A stretch of 64,000 nt of DNA from Streptomyces galbus. GTDB taxonomy: Bacteria; Actinomycetota; Actinomycetes; Streptomycetales; Streptomycetaceae. The stretch lies in NCBI RefSeq assembly GCF_005280195.1, contig NZ_SZPR01000031.1:32964-96963 (forward strand), given 5' to 3'. The notes beneath the pieces were generated by a model. The model saw only the letters and a program-made list of their open reading frames with translations, did not search any database and was not told where the DNA came from. A program made the translations under genes and the position numbers. This document shows, in pieces, positions 27,971 through 36,648 of the stretch (within the stretch, counting starts at the first letter, position 1; the number at the start of each line of letters is the position of its first letter).

Positions 27971-30169
27971 TCACCGCGCCTCCAGACGGACGACGCGGTC
28001 CTCTCCGGCGACCAGGTCGAGCGGCCCGGCACCGGAGGGGGTCCTGAGGTCGACGCGTACGGTGCGCGTCGGGCGGACGACGGCCGTGGCGCCCCCGGGC
28101 GCCCAGATGAGGTCGATCCGCGCTCCGAACCGGGTGCGCACGCCGCGCAGTTCGCCCTGCCGGAGGGCCGGGGGCGGCGCGGGGAGCAGGACCAGCCGGT
28201 CGGGGGTCGACTGGACCAGCGCCTCGACGAGCACCGTGGGCAGGGTGTGCGCGGCGTCGGCGTTGTAGACGTCGCGGTCCGGGTAGTGGGCGCTCATCAG
28301 GGACGCGTGGAAGAAGTCGCCCTCCAGCACCGCGGTGAGCGCCCGGGCGACGCGCGGGGCGTCCCGGAGGCGGGCCGCGACCAGGGCGCGGTGGAGGTGG
28401 CCGTGCGCGGAGTCGTTCTCCGTGCCCCGCAGCTCCAGCGCCCGGTGGGCGGCGGCGGCCGGGCCGGGGGTGTCGTAGGGGGTGATCTCGTCGAGCGGCC
28501 AGACGCCGTAGAGGTGGCTGAGGTGGCGGTGGTCGTAGGAGTCCGCCAGGTCCGGGCGGGCCCATTCGGCGAGGGCGCCGTCGGCGTTGACCCGGTGCGC
28601 CGGGAGCCGGTCGGCGAGGGCGCGCCAGCGGTCGGCGTCCGGGGTGCCGGGGTGGTAGGCCGCGGCCGTGCGCAGGGCGTGGCGGGCCGCCGAGAGGTCC
28701 ATGGCCGCGTCGAGCGTGCCCCAGCTCGCGTTCGCGGGCCGGTTCTCCGGGGAGTAGGACGGCACCACGACGAGGTGTCCGGCGGCGTCGATGCGGGTGA
28801 GGAAGTCCTCGTAGAACGTGGCGACTTCGGCGAGCGCGGCGGCCGTGCCGGGGTCGCGTGCGCCCCGGGTGTCGTCGTGGTCGACGAGCGGCTTGAGCAG
28901 CCAGTCGGCGCCCGCGGTCCACAGGTGCAGGGGGTACTCGCGGCTGAAGTGGACGCAGTGGCCCGACTCGCCGTCGGTGTGGGCGGGGGCGACGGCGCCG
29001 CGGGCGCCGAAGACCGCGCGGGCGTTGTCCCGCCAGTCGGGCAACTGGCGCCGGACCAGGGCGGCCAGGGCCTCGGTGACCTCGGGCAGGTCGGCGGCCG
29101 CGGCACCGGCGGTCTGCAGGCCCAGGTTGGCGTCCAGGGTGAACGCGCCCGACCAGGCGGTGGTCCACTCGCCGGTCCACAGGCCGGTCAGGCGGGGCGG
29201 CAGGACGCCGGAGGAGGACAGCAGGTGGTAGCGGCCGGCCGCGAAGAGCCGCTCCAGCAGGGCCCGGCTGCCCGGTCGCTTCAGCAACTCGCTGCCGGGC
29301 AGCGCCCGTTCGGCGGGGTCGGCGCGCAGGTCCAGGGTGACGCGGCGGTAGGCGGTGCGGTGCCGGGCGAGGTGCCGCTCCAGCAGGTCGTCGTACGGTT
29401 CGCGCGCCAGGTCGCGCAGGGTGCGGGACTCGGCGGTGACGTCCAGGTCGCCGGTGTGCCGGTGGACGCGGGTGAGCAGCAGGACGGCGTCGGCGTGCTC
29501 GACGCGCACGCCGCGCGGGCCGAGGGCGGTCGTGCCGCCCGTGACGGCGGCGACGGTGACGCCGGTGTAGGCGCGGTCGCCGCCCGGGTAGCCGGCCCGC
29601 AGGCTCAGCACCGCGCCCTCGGGGGTGAGGACGGTGCCCTGGCCGACGCCCAGGCCGGGCGGGACGCCGGGCAGGCGGTGGTCGAGGGAGAGGGTGAGGG
29701 AGGGGCCCGGCGCGGTGACGTACTGGACGACCACGTCGTCGGCGCGGGAGACGAAGACCCGGCTGCGCCAGTCGCCGCAGGTCGCCTCGACGACCCCGGT
29801 GGCGAAGTCGACGCGGCGCCGGTAGGCGGGCCGGGGCTCGGGCACGGTCCGGTCCAGGTGGATGCGGACGGCGGGGTGGAAGGGCTGCACCCACTGCAGC
29901 GGGCGTCCGTCGGTGAAGTCCTCGGCGGCCCGCGTGTCACCGGCCAGCAACCGGTCCTGCAGGGCGGGGAGCCGGTCGGCGAGCTGCGGCGGTCCGGCGT
30001 GCTCCGTGCCGTTGGGGCGGACGAGGGTGTGCTGGGTGACGGTGACCCGGTCGGCGTCCGGGTGACCGGACACCAGGGCGCCGTGGTGGCCGTTGCCGGT
30101 GAGGAAGGCGCCCTCCCAGCGGGCGGCGGGCCCGGGTTCCCAGGTGCCGTGGACGGGGCCGGCGCTCAT
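27971..30169 (-). CDS. GH95 alpha-L-fucosidase
   Basis: A 732-residue cytoplasmic enzyme that would remove terminal alpha-1,2-fucose from xyloglucan side chains. The N-domain begins WEGAFLTGNGHHGALVSG (family pattern LPxGNGxxGA), and the (alpha/alpha)6 barrel carries GLWTGEWTTAWSGAFTLDANLGLQ, VVPSYSPENRPAN and HRHLSHLYGVWP. No signal peptide is seen. Its ATG overlaps the GH42 stop by 4 nt (ATGA). Some GH95 members act on alpha-L-galactose, so fucose is the likely but not the only choice. Confidence 0.9.
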   Translation of the reverse strand: MSAGPVHGTWEPGPAARWEGAFLTGNGHHGALVSGHPDADRVTVTQHTLVRPNGTEHAGPPQLADRLPALQDRLLAGDTRAAEDFTDGRPLQWVQPFHPAVRIHLDRTVPEPRPAYRRRVDFATGVVEATCGDWRSRVFVSRADDVVVQYVTAPGPSLTLSLDHRLPGVPPGLGVGQGTVLTPEGAVLSLRAGYPGGDRAYTGVTVAAVTGGTTALGPRGVRVEHADAVLLLTRVHRHTGDLDVTAESRTLRDLAREPYDDLLERHLARHRTAYRRVTLDLRADPAERALPGSELLKRPGSRALLERLFAAGRYHLLSSSGVLPPRLTGLWTGEWTTAWSGAFTLDANLGLQTAGAAAADLPEVTEALAALVRRQLPDWRDNARAVFGARGAVAPAHTDGESGHCVHFSREYPLHLWTAGADWLLKPLVDHDDTRGARDPGTAAALAEVATFYEDFLTRIDAAGHLVVVPSYSPENRPANASWGTLDAAMDLSAARHALRTAAAYHPGTPDADRWRALADRLPAHRVNADGALAEWARPDLADSYDHRHLSHLYGVWPLDEITPYDTPGPAAAAHRALELRGTENDSAHGHLHRALVAARLRDAPRVARALTAVLEGDFFHASLMSAHYPDRDVYNADAAHTLPTVLVEALVQSTPDRLVLLPAPPPALRQGELRGVRTRFGARIDLIWAPGGATAVVRPTRTVRVDLRTPSGAGPLDLVAGEDRVVRLEAR

Positions 30170-32139
30170 GACCGCAGCACCGCCGCTCCGTAGCGGCCGA
30201 GGGGCACGCGGTCCGTGTGCGTGGTGCCGGTCAGCAGGTCGTGGTGGGTGCCGGGGACGTCGACGACGACCGGCTCGCGCCCGTGGTGGAGCAGGAACAG
30301 CAGGTCGCCCCGGCGCACGGCCTCGACGTCCGCCGGGAGCCCGGCCAGGACGGGCCGGACCCCGGCGGCGGCGGCGATGCCGGCCAGCAGGGCGCGCAGG
30401 GCGTCCAGCTCGGGGAGGGTGGAGAGGTACCAGGCGCGGCCCCGGCGCAGCACGGCGGGCAGCCCGTCGAGTTCGCCGCCCCGGTAGGGGATCGTCTCGT
30501 CGACCGTGTCGTCGGGCTCGATCTCCTCCGACCACAGGGTGCCGTCGAAACCGTCGCAGGGGGCCGTCTCCCCCGCCTCCAGCGGCCACCACTCGTGCAG
30601 CGTGCGGATGCCGAACAGGGCGCGCAGCCGGGCGTCCATGCCGCCCTCGCGGATGCGGTCGTCCTGGTCGGCGACGCCCGTGAGGAACCCGCTGACCAGG
30701 GTGCCGCCGTCGCGGACGTAGGCGAGGAGGCGGTCGGCCGCCGTGTCGGTCAGGGCGTAGAGCTGGGGGACGACGACGAGCCGGTAGCCGCCGAGGTCGT
30801 GCTCGGGGTGGGCGAAGTCGGTGGTGAGGTGGGCCTGCCACAGGGCGCGGTGCCAGGCGTGCAGGACGTCCGGCAGGTCGACGCGGGCGGAGGGGCGCCC
30901 GTCCTGGGCGCTCGCCCACCAGGCGTCCCAGTCGTGCAGGACGGCGATGTCGGCACCGACCCGGCCGCCGGCCACCTCCGGTCCGATGCGGGCGAGGTCG
31001 GCGCCGAGCTCCACCACCTCCTGGAAGGTGCGGCCGCGCTCCCCCGCGTGACCGACCATGCCGGAGTGGAACTTCTCGGCGCCCTGGCGGGACTGGCGCC
31101 ACTGGAAGTAGTGGATCGCGTCGGCGCCGCGGGCCACCGCCTGCAGGGACCACAGGCGGTTCAGGCCCCGGGGCTTGGGGTGGTTGACCCCGCGCCAGTT
31201 GACGGATCCGGCCGCCTGTTCCATGAGCATCCAGGGGCCGCCCCCGGCCTGGGAGCGGGTCATGTCCTGCACCAGCGCGCCGTGCTGGGCGCCGAGCGGG
31301 TCGCGCGGGTCGGGGTAGAGGTCGACGGAGACGACGTCCTCCTCCCCCGCCCAGCGCCAGGCGTCCTGCCCGCTCCACAGCGGCATGAAGTTGGTGGTGA
31401 CCGGGAGGTGCGGGGTGTGCCGGCGCACGATGTCCCGCTCGGCGCGGAAGCACTCCAGGAGCATGTCGGAGGTGAAGCGGCGGAAGTCCAGCACCTGGGC
31501 CGGGTTGGTGAGGTAGTGGGCGCGGCGCGGGGGCAGGATGCCGTCCCAGGTGTCGTAGCCCTGGCTCCAGAAGGCCGTGCCCCAGGCGGTGTTGAGGGCG
31601 TCGAGGGTGCCGTACCGCGCGCGCAGCCAGCGGCGGAAGGCGGCGGCCGCCTCGTCGCCGTAGTCGTACGTGCAGTACTCGTTGTTGATGTGCCACAGGG
31701 TGAGGGCCGGGTGGCCGGCGTAGCGGGCGGCCAGGTCCTCGGTGATCGCGGCGGCGTAGCGGCGGTAGGTGGCGCTGGAGTGGGAGAAGTGCTGGCGGCC
31801 GCCCCACCACTCGGTGCGGCCGTCGGCGTCCCGGGGCAGCGTGTCGGGGTGCAGCCGGCCCAGCCACGGCGGGGGCGAGGCGGTGGGGGTGGCGAGGACG
31901 ACGCCGATGCCGTGGTCGTGCATCAGGTCCATCAGCGTGTCGAGCCAGGTGAACTCTCGTGCCCCCGGCTCGGGTTCGATCGTCGACCAGGAGAAGACCC
32001 CGAGGGTGACGGAGGTGACCCGGGCCCGCCGCATCAGCCGGACGTCCTCGTGCCAGGTCTCCTCGGGCCACTGCTCGGGGTTGTAGTCGCCGCCGAACAG
32101 GATCCGCCCGCGGGTCACGGCGTCGAGGCCGGGCCTCAC
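30166..32139 (-). CDS. GH42 beta-galactosidase
   Basis: A 657-residue protein. The start pattern RILFGGDYNPEQWPEETW is typical of GH42. The acid/base is Glu154 (WHINNEYC) and the nucleophile Glu307 (WMLMEQAAGSVNW). A trimerisation domain and a small C-terminal beta domain follow. No export signal is present. The start is read as the GTG that overlaps the GH74 stop (GTGA); a second in-frame GTG lies 21 nt further in. In this cluster it would remove beta-1,2-galactose from imported xyloglucan oligosaccharides. Confidence 0.92.
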   Translation of the reverse strand: MRPGLDAVTRGRILFGGDYNPEQWPEETWHEDVRLMRRARVTSVTLGVFSWSTIEPEPGAREFTWLDTLMDLMHDHGIGVVLATPTASPPPWLGRLHPDTLPRDADGRTEWWGGRQHFSHSSATYRRYAAAITEDLAARYAGHPALTLWHINNEYCTYDYGDEAAAAFRRWLRARYGTLDALNTAWGTAFWSQGYDTWDGILPPRRAHYLTNPAQVLDFRRFTSDMLLECFRAERDIVRRHTPHLPVTTNFMPLWSGQDAWRWAGEEDVVSVDLYPDPRDPLGAQHGALVQDMTRSQAGGGPWMLMEQAAGSVNWRGVNHPKPRGLNRLWSLQAVARGADAIHYFQWRQSRQGAEKFHSGMVGHAGERGRTFQEVVELGADLARIGPEVAGGRVGADIAVLHDWDAWWASAQDGRPSARVDLPDVLHAWHRALWQAHLTTDFAHPEHDLGGYRLVVVPQLYALTDTAADRLLAYVRDGGTLVSGFLTGVADQDDRIREGGMDARLRALFGIRTLHEWWPLEAGETAPCDGFDGTLWSEEIEPDDTVDETIPYRGGELDGLPAVLRRGRAWYLSTLPELDALRALLAGIAAAAGVRPVLAGLPADVEAVRRGDLLFLLHHGREPVVVDVPGTHHDLLTGTTHTDRVPLGRYGAAVLRS

Positions 32140-34328
32140 ACCGGCTCCCCGTACTGGATGCCGCGCCCGTTGGTGGCGAGGTAGACGCGGCCGTACACGC
32201 GCGGGTCGCCGGTGACGGTCTCGCCGGTCCAGCCCCACTGGTGGGCGTCGTCGTTGATCCGGACCCAGGTCCGGCCGCCGTCGTCGGAGCGGTGCACGCC
32301 GGTCGGCGGGCCGGTCGGCGCGCCCACCAGGTAGAGCGCCGGGTGGGCGGCGCCGGGCGCGGGCCGGCCGAAGCCGAGGGCGTACGCGGCCCGGCAGCCG
32401 GCCACCCGGGTGAAGGTCGCGCCGCCGTCGATGGAGTGGTGCAGGCCGTCCTCCTTGGCGCTCAGCCACAGGTCGCCTGACCGTCCCGGCGTCGCGACCA
32501 GCTCGAACTGGCTGTCCCTGGAGGGCAGTCCGGTGGCGCGGGCGGTGAAGGTGCGCCCGCCGTCGGTGCTCGCGTACAGGGTGCCCGTGTCGGTGTCGTA
32601 CGCGTGGAAGACCGCCGGGTCGACGGGGTCGGCGACCGGGGTGGCGCCCTTGGGGAAGGTGGGCACCTCGGACCAGGTGGCGCCGTCGTCGGCGGAGCGG
32701 TGGGCGGGGTACTTGGTGCCGTCCCCGTGGACGAACGTCCACAGCAGGACGCCGGCGTCGGCGCTCACGGCGACCGGCCCCGGCGCGTCCTCGGCGAGCG
32801 CGGGCTGCGTGGCGAAGGGCTGCCAGGTGCGGCCCCCGTCGCGCGACAGGGCGCCGTTGCCGTGGTCGCCCCAGCCCGTGCGCACGACGTACGACGGCCG
32901 GGCCGCGGCCAGCGCGAGTCCGGTCACGGTGCCGAACACCGGGTTCGTGGCCATCCCGCGCGAGGGGGACGCGGTGAGCCGGTCGTGGTACATCACGCCG
33001 ACGTCCCCGAGCCCGCTGAGCAGGTGCGCCCGGCCCGTCGGCGGCGAGACCAGGTGCCGTACCGACGACTCCTCCAGGCCGCGGATCCGCGGCGCCCAGT
33101 GCCGCAGGTCGCGGGTGCCGTACAGGGTGGCGCCGGTGCCGTAGAGGACGTGCCGGGAGTCGTACGGGTCGACCGCGACCGTCTGGATCCACCAGCCGAA
33201 CTTGGGCCGCTCCTCGCCCCAGGTGAGGTACGGCGTCTCGGAGACGTCGAGGACGGCGGTGTCCTTCAGGGAGGTCCAGGTGCGCCCGCCGTCGGTGGTG
33301 CGGTACAGGGTGTCGACCGCCGCCCAGCGGTTGTTGGTGGAGACGACGGCGGTACCGGGGCGGCGGGCGTCCACGGCGACACCGCCGTAGCCGAAGGTGT
33401 CCGAGGCGCCGTCCGGGCGGACCGGGGTGACGTCGGTCCACGTGCCCGGGCCGACGGCCAGCTTGTGGACGCTGCCGTCCGACTGGCCGTTGGGGCCGGG
33501 GGCGTCGGCGTAGGTGACGTACAGCTCGCGGGTGTGCCGGTCGTACGCGGCACGGACCGGCACCCTGGCGGAGGGGCCCGTGGGCTGACCGGGGACGGCC
33601 TCCCAGGCGGTGCCGTCGGTGGTGCGGTACAGGGCGGGTGCGCTGCCGTCGGAGTCGCCCCAGCCGGCGTACACGGCGCGGCCCGCCGCGACCAGCAGGG
33701 TGACGCCCTGGCCGGTCGCGGAGGGGGCGGCCGGGAAGGAGCCGACGGACGACCAGGTCGCTCCCCGGTCGGTGGACCGCAGCAGGCCGTCGTGCCGGGT
33801 GCCGAGCCACAGGGTGTCGCTGTCCCGCGGGTCGACCAGCAGCCGCTCGCCGGTGCCCCGGCCGTCCTCGTTGGCGCCGAGCTTCACGGTGAGGTCGGTG
33901 CGGGTCCAGGTGGCGCCGCGGTCCTCGGAGCGCAGGACGGCTCCGTTGCCGGCCCAGGGCTGGGCGTAGGTGCCGAGGGCCAGGTACAGCCGGTCGGGGT
34001 GGGCCGGGTCGACGGCGAGGGCCTCCACGCCGAGGAGGTTCCAGTCGTCCCAGCCGAGGTGGTCGGTGAGCGGAGTCCAGTGGGCGGCGCGGTCGTCCCA
34101 GCGGTAGGCGCCGCCGATGTCGGTGCGGGCGTAGGCGAGGCCCGGCACGGCGGGGTGGAAGAGCACGCCGGTGACGAAGCCGGTGCCGCCGATGGTCACG
34201 GTGCGCCAGCGGTAGGCGGGGCTTTCCGCTGCGCGGGCGCTGCCGGTGAGGCCGGGCAGGGCGCTGCCCGCGACGGCCACGGCGGCCCCGCCGAGGAGGC
34301 TGCGCCGGGAGGGGGAATGGGCGTTCAT
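32136..34328 (-). CDS. Secreted GH74 xyloglucan-specific endo-beta-1,4-glucanase
   Basis: A 730-residue two-propeller GH74 enzyme. The Tat signal SRRSLLGGAAVAVAG ends near SARAAES. The catalytic pair is in TDIGGAYRWD (base) and SGLGDVGVMYHD (acid), with many BNR-like SxDGGxTW repeats. No carbohydrate-binding module follows the propellers. GAGGTG precedes the ATG. It lies 278 nt after the permease gene and is coupled to GH42 by a 4-nt overlap. GH74 is nearly confined to xyloglucan, making it the best single marker for the substrate of this locus. Confidence 0.93.
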   Translation of the reverse strand: MNAHSPSRRSLLGGAAVAVAGSALPGLTGSARAAESPAYRWRTVTIGGTGFVTGVLFHPAVPGLAYARTDIGGAYRWDDRAAHWTPLTDHLGWDDWNLLGVEALAVDPAHPDRLYLALGTYAQPWAGNGAVLRSEDRGATWTRTDLTVKLGANEDGRGTGERLLVDPRDSDTLWLGTRHDGLLRSTDRGATWSSVGSFPAAPSATGQGVTLLVAAGRAVYAGWGDSDGSAPALYRTTDGTAWEAVPGQPTGPSARVPVRAAYDRHTRELYVTYADAPGPNGQSDGSVHKLAVGPGTWTDVTPVRPDGASDTFGYGGVAVDARRPGTAVVSTNNRWAAVDTLYRTTDGGRTWTSLKDTAVLDVSETPYLTWGEERPKFGWWIQTVAVDPYDSRHVLYGTGATLYGTRDLRHWAPRIRGLEESSVRHLVSPPTGRAHLLSGLGDVGVMYHDRLTASPSRGMATNPVFGTVTGLALAAARPSYVVRTGWGDHGNGALSRDGGRTWQPFATQPALAEDAPGPVAVSADAGVLLWTFVHGDGTKYPAHRSADDGATWSEVPTFPKGATPVADPVDPAVFHAYDTDTGTLYASTDGGRTFTARATGLPSRDSQFELVATPGRSGDLWLSAKEDGLHHSIDGGATFTRVAGCRAAYALGFGRPAPGAAHPALYLVGAPTGPPTGVHRSDDGGRTWVRINDDAHQWGWTGETVTGDPRVYGRVYLATNGRGIQYGEPV

Positions 34329-34509
34329 GCGGTGCACCTCGCTGGGTGTGCGGGGACGTGGGGGGGGACCGGGGGTGGAACGCGCAGCCCGGCGCTGCGG
34401 GGCGCCGCCGCGCCCGCCCGTGCCGCCCCAGCGGCACGACTGCCCGCGGCTCGGCAGGAAGGCGGCGGCTCGGCGGGCGGTGCTGCTGCGGCCGACACGG
34501 GCGGGCCGG

Positions 34510-34552
34510 CCCCAGGGGCGCGGGGAACTGCGCGACCAGCCCCACCGGCCCG
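34510..34552. repeat. Streptomyces-type dispersed intergenic repeat
   Basis: The segment around CAGGGGCGCGGGGAACTGCG followed by CGACCAGCC looks like a short element I recall from many Streptomyces intergenic regions. It lies in the 278-bp gap between the permease and GH74 genes. The assignment rests on memory of the motif, not on a search. Confidence 0.5.
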
Positions 34553-34606
34553 TGGACCGGCGACGACACCAGGCACCCGCGCCGGACGCGGACCCGGTGC
34601 CGGGCG

Positions 34607-35578
34607 TCAGCCCTTCACCGCTCCGGTCAGCATCCCCTTCCTGAAGTGCTTCTGGACGAACGGCGACAGCACCGCCACCGGCAGCAGCGCCATCACCATG
34701 ACGGCCATCTGGACGGCCAGTCCCGACAGTTGGCCGGTCCTGATCGCCTGGCTGAGCCCGACCGGCGCCTCCTGCTTCTGCACGAGCTGGATCATGACGT
34801 TCTGCAGCGGCATCATGTCCTGGTCGTTGAGGTACAGCGACGCGTTGAACCACGCGCTCCAGTACCCGACGGCGTAGAACAGCGTGATCACCGCGAGGAC
34901 CGCCCGGGACAGCGGCATCACGATCTGCCACAGGATCCGTACGTCGCCCGCGCCGTCGATCCGCGCGCTGTCGATGAGTTCGGGCGAGATGCCCATGAAG
35001 AACCCGCGCAGCACGAGGATGTTGAACACGCTCACCGCGCTGGGCAGGATCAGCGCGAGGTAGGTGTCCGTCAGTCCCAGGCTCTGCACCAGCAGGTACG
35101 TGGGGATCAGCCCGGCGCTGAAGAACATCGTCGCCAGCAGCAGCATCAGCAGCCACCGGTGCCCGAGCGACCCGGTCCGCGACAGCCCGTACGCGCACAG
35201 CACGGACACCGTCATCGAGAACAGCGTGCCGACCAGGGTGACCAGGACGCTGACGAGCGCGGCCCGGGTGACCTGGCCGCCGCTGAGCAGCTCGCGGTAG
35301 GCGATGAAGGTGAGGCCCCTGGGGATCATCACCAGCCCGCCCGCCTCGTCGATGGTCCGGCGCGAGGACAGGCTGGTGACGACGACGATCCACAGCGGGA
35401 ACAGGATCGCCAGGCAGGCGAGGGACAGGGCGATGCCCTTGCCCGCGAGGCCGGCCGGGGACGGCTCCTCCTCCCACGCGGGACGCGCGGGAGCGGCCCG
35501 GCGGCGCGGCCCGTCCCCGCCTCCCCCGCCTCCCCCTCGTACCGGCTCGTCGACCGGTGGGCCCACGACGGCGGTCAT
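34607..35578 (-). CDS. Carbohydrate ABC transporter permease (YtcP-like)
   Basis: A 323-residue inner-membrane permease with six predicted helices and the EAA-type loop FMGISPELIDSARIDGAGDVRILWQIVMPLSRA. The first ~35 residues are a Gly/Pro/Arg-rich cytoplasmic tail. The ATG at 35578 overlaps the stop of the partner permease by 4 nt. Together with the next two genes it forms an importer of the LplB/YtcP/LipO kind used for complex oligosaccharides. No ATPase is encoded nearby, so a shared one such as MsiK is presumably used. Confidence 0.93.
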   Translation of the reverse strand: MTAVVGPPVDEPVRGGGGGGGDGPRRRAAPARPAWEEEPSPAGLAGKGIALSLACLAILFPLWIVVVTSLSSRRTIDEAGGLVMIPRGLTFIAYRELLSGGQVTRAALVSVLVTLVGTLFSMTVSVLCAYGLSRTGSLGHRWLLMLLLATMFFSAGLIPTYLLVQSLGLTDTYLALILPSAVSVFNILVLRGFFMGISPELIDSARIDGAGDVRILWQIVMPLSRAVLAVITLFYAVGYWSAWFNASLYLNDQDMMPLQNVMIQLVQKQEAPVGLSQAIRTGQLSGLAVQMAVMVMALLPVAVLSPFVQKHFRKGMLTGAVKG

Positions 35579-36621
35579 TTCTTGTACACCCCCTGCTCGC
35601 CCATGAGATGGGCCACCTTGTTCGCGGCGAGGACCAGTCCGATGCTGACGACGCCCTTGACCAGGCCGGCGGCGGCCGCGTAGCCGAAGTCCTGGTTGCG
35701 CACGCCGTTCCACCACACGAAGGTGTCGAGGACCTCTCCGGCGTCGGTGCCCACGGCGTCGCGCTGGAGCAGGATCTGCTCGAACCCGACGGTCAGGGCG
35801 TCACCGACGCGCAGCACCAGCAGCAGGGCGATCACCGGGCGCAGCGCGGGCAGCGTGACGTGCCACATGCGGCGCCAGCGCCCGGCGCCGTCCATCGCGG
35901 CCGCCTCGTACAGGTCGGTCGGCACCGAGGCCAGGGCGGCGAGGAAGACGATGATCCCCCACCCGGCGTCCTTCCACACGCTCTGCGCGGTGAGCAGGAA
36001 GGGGAAGGTGCCCGGGTTCGTCATGATGTCCAGGCCGTCGTACCCGTTCTGGCGCAGCAGTTGGGAGAGCATCCCGGCGCCGCCGAACATCTGCTGGAAG
36101 ACGGCGATGACCAGCACCCACGAGAAGAAGTGCGGCAGGTAGAGCACGGCCTGGGCGACGGCCCGCACCCGGGGCCGGACCACGCTGTTGATGAGCAGCG
36201 CGAGCAGGACCGGGACGGGGAAGAACAGCAGGAGCTGGACGGCGAACAGCACCAGCGTGTTCTGGACGGCGTTCCAGAAGGCCGGGTCCTCGAACATCCG
36301 CCGGAAGTTGTCCAGGCCCACGAAGGGGCTGTGGAGGATCGACACGACGCCGTTGTCGCTGAGGTAGGGGTCGTAGTCCTGGAAGGCGACGACGTTGCCG
36401 AGGATCGGCAGGTAGGCGAAGACCAGGACGAGCACGACGGCCGGCAGCGTCATGAGGATCAGGACGCGGTCGCGCCGGAACCGGTGCCGCAGGCTCGCCC
36501 GGCCCGCGCCCCGCTTGCGCGAGGTGGAGCCGGTGGGTCCGGCGGCGCCGCCGGACTGCGCCGGGGTGGTCACCGGCGGGCTGGCCTCGGCGCTGCTCCG
36601 AGGCACCGTGCTGTGGGACAC
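35575..36621 (-). CDS. Carbohydrate ABC transporter permease (LplB-like)
   Basis: A 348-residue permease starting at GTG, with AAGGAG upstream. About 40 N-terminal residues are hydrophilic, then six membrane segments. The cytoplasmic loop YEAAAMDGAGRWRRMWHVTLPALRPVI is the ATPase contact. It pairs with the downstream YtcP-like permease to form the channel and is 27 nt downstream of the binding-protein gene. Confidence 0.94.
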   Translation of the reverse strand: MSHSTVPRSSAEASPPVTTPAQSGGAAGPTGSTSRKRGAGRASLRHRFRRDRVLILMTLPAVVLVLVFAYLPILGNVVAFQDYDPYLSDNGVVSILHSPFVGLDNFRRMFEDPAFWNAVQNTLVLFAVQLLLFFPVPVLLALLINSVVRPRVRAVAQAVLYLPHFFSWVLVIAVFQQMFGGAGMLSQLLRQNGYDGLDIMTNPGTFPFLLTAQSVWKDAGWGIIVFLAALASVPTDLYEAAAMDGAGRWRRMWHVTLPALRPVIALLLVLRVGDALTVGFEQILLQRDAVGTDAGEVLDTFVWWNGVRNQDFGYAAAAGLVKGVVSIGLVLAANKVAHLMGEQGVYKK

Positions 36622-36648
36622 GGCGGTTCTCCTTGCCTCGGGGCCCGG

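Noticed and set aside
30170..32071. Upstream extension of the GH95 frame through the GH42 gene
   Set aside because: This part is an out-of-frame reading of GH42, Arg/Pro/His-rich. The ATGA overlap at 30166-30169 gives a natural GH95 start.
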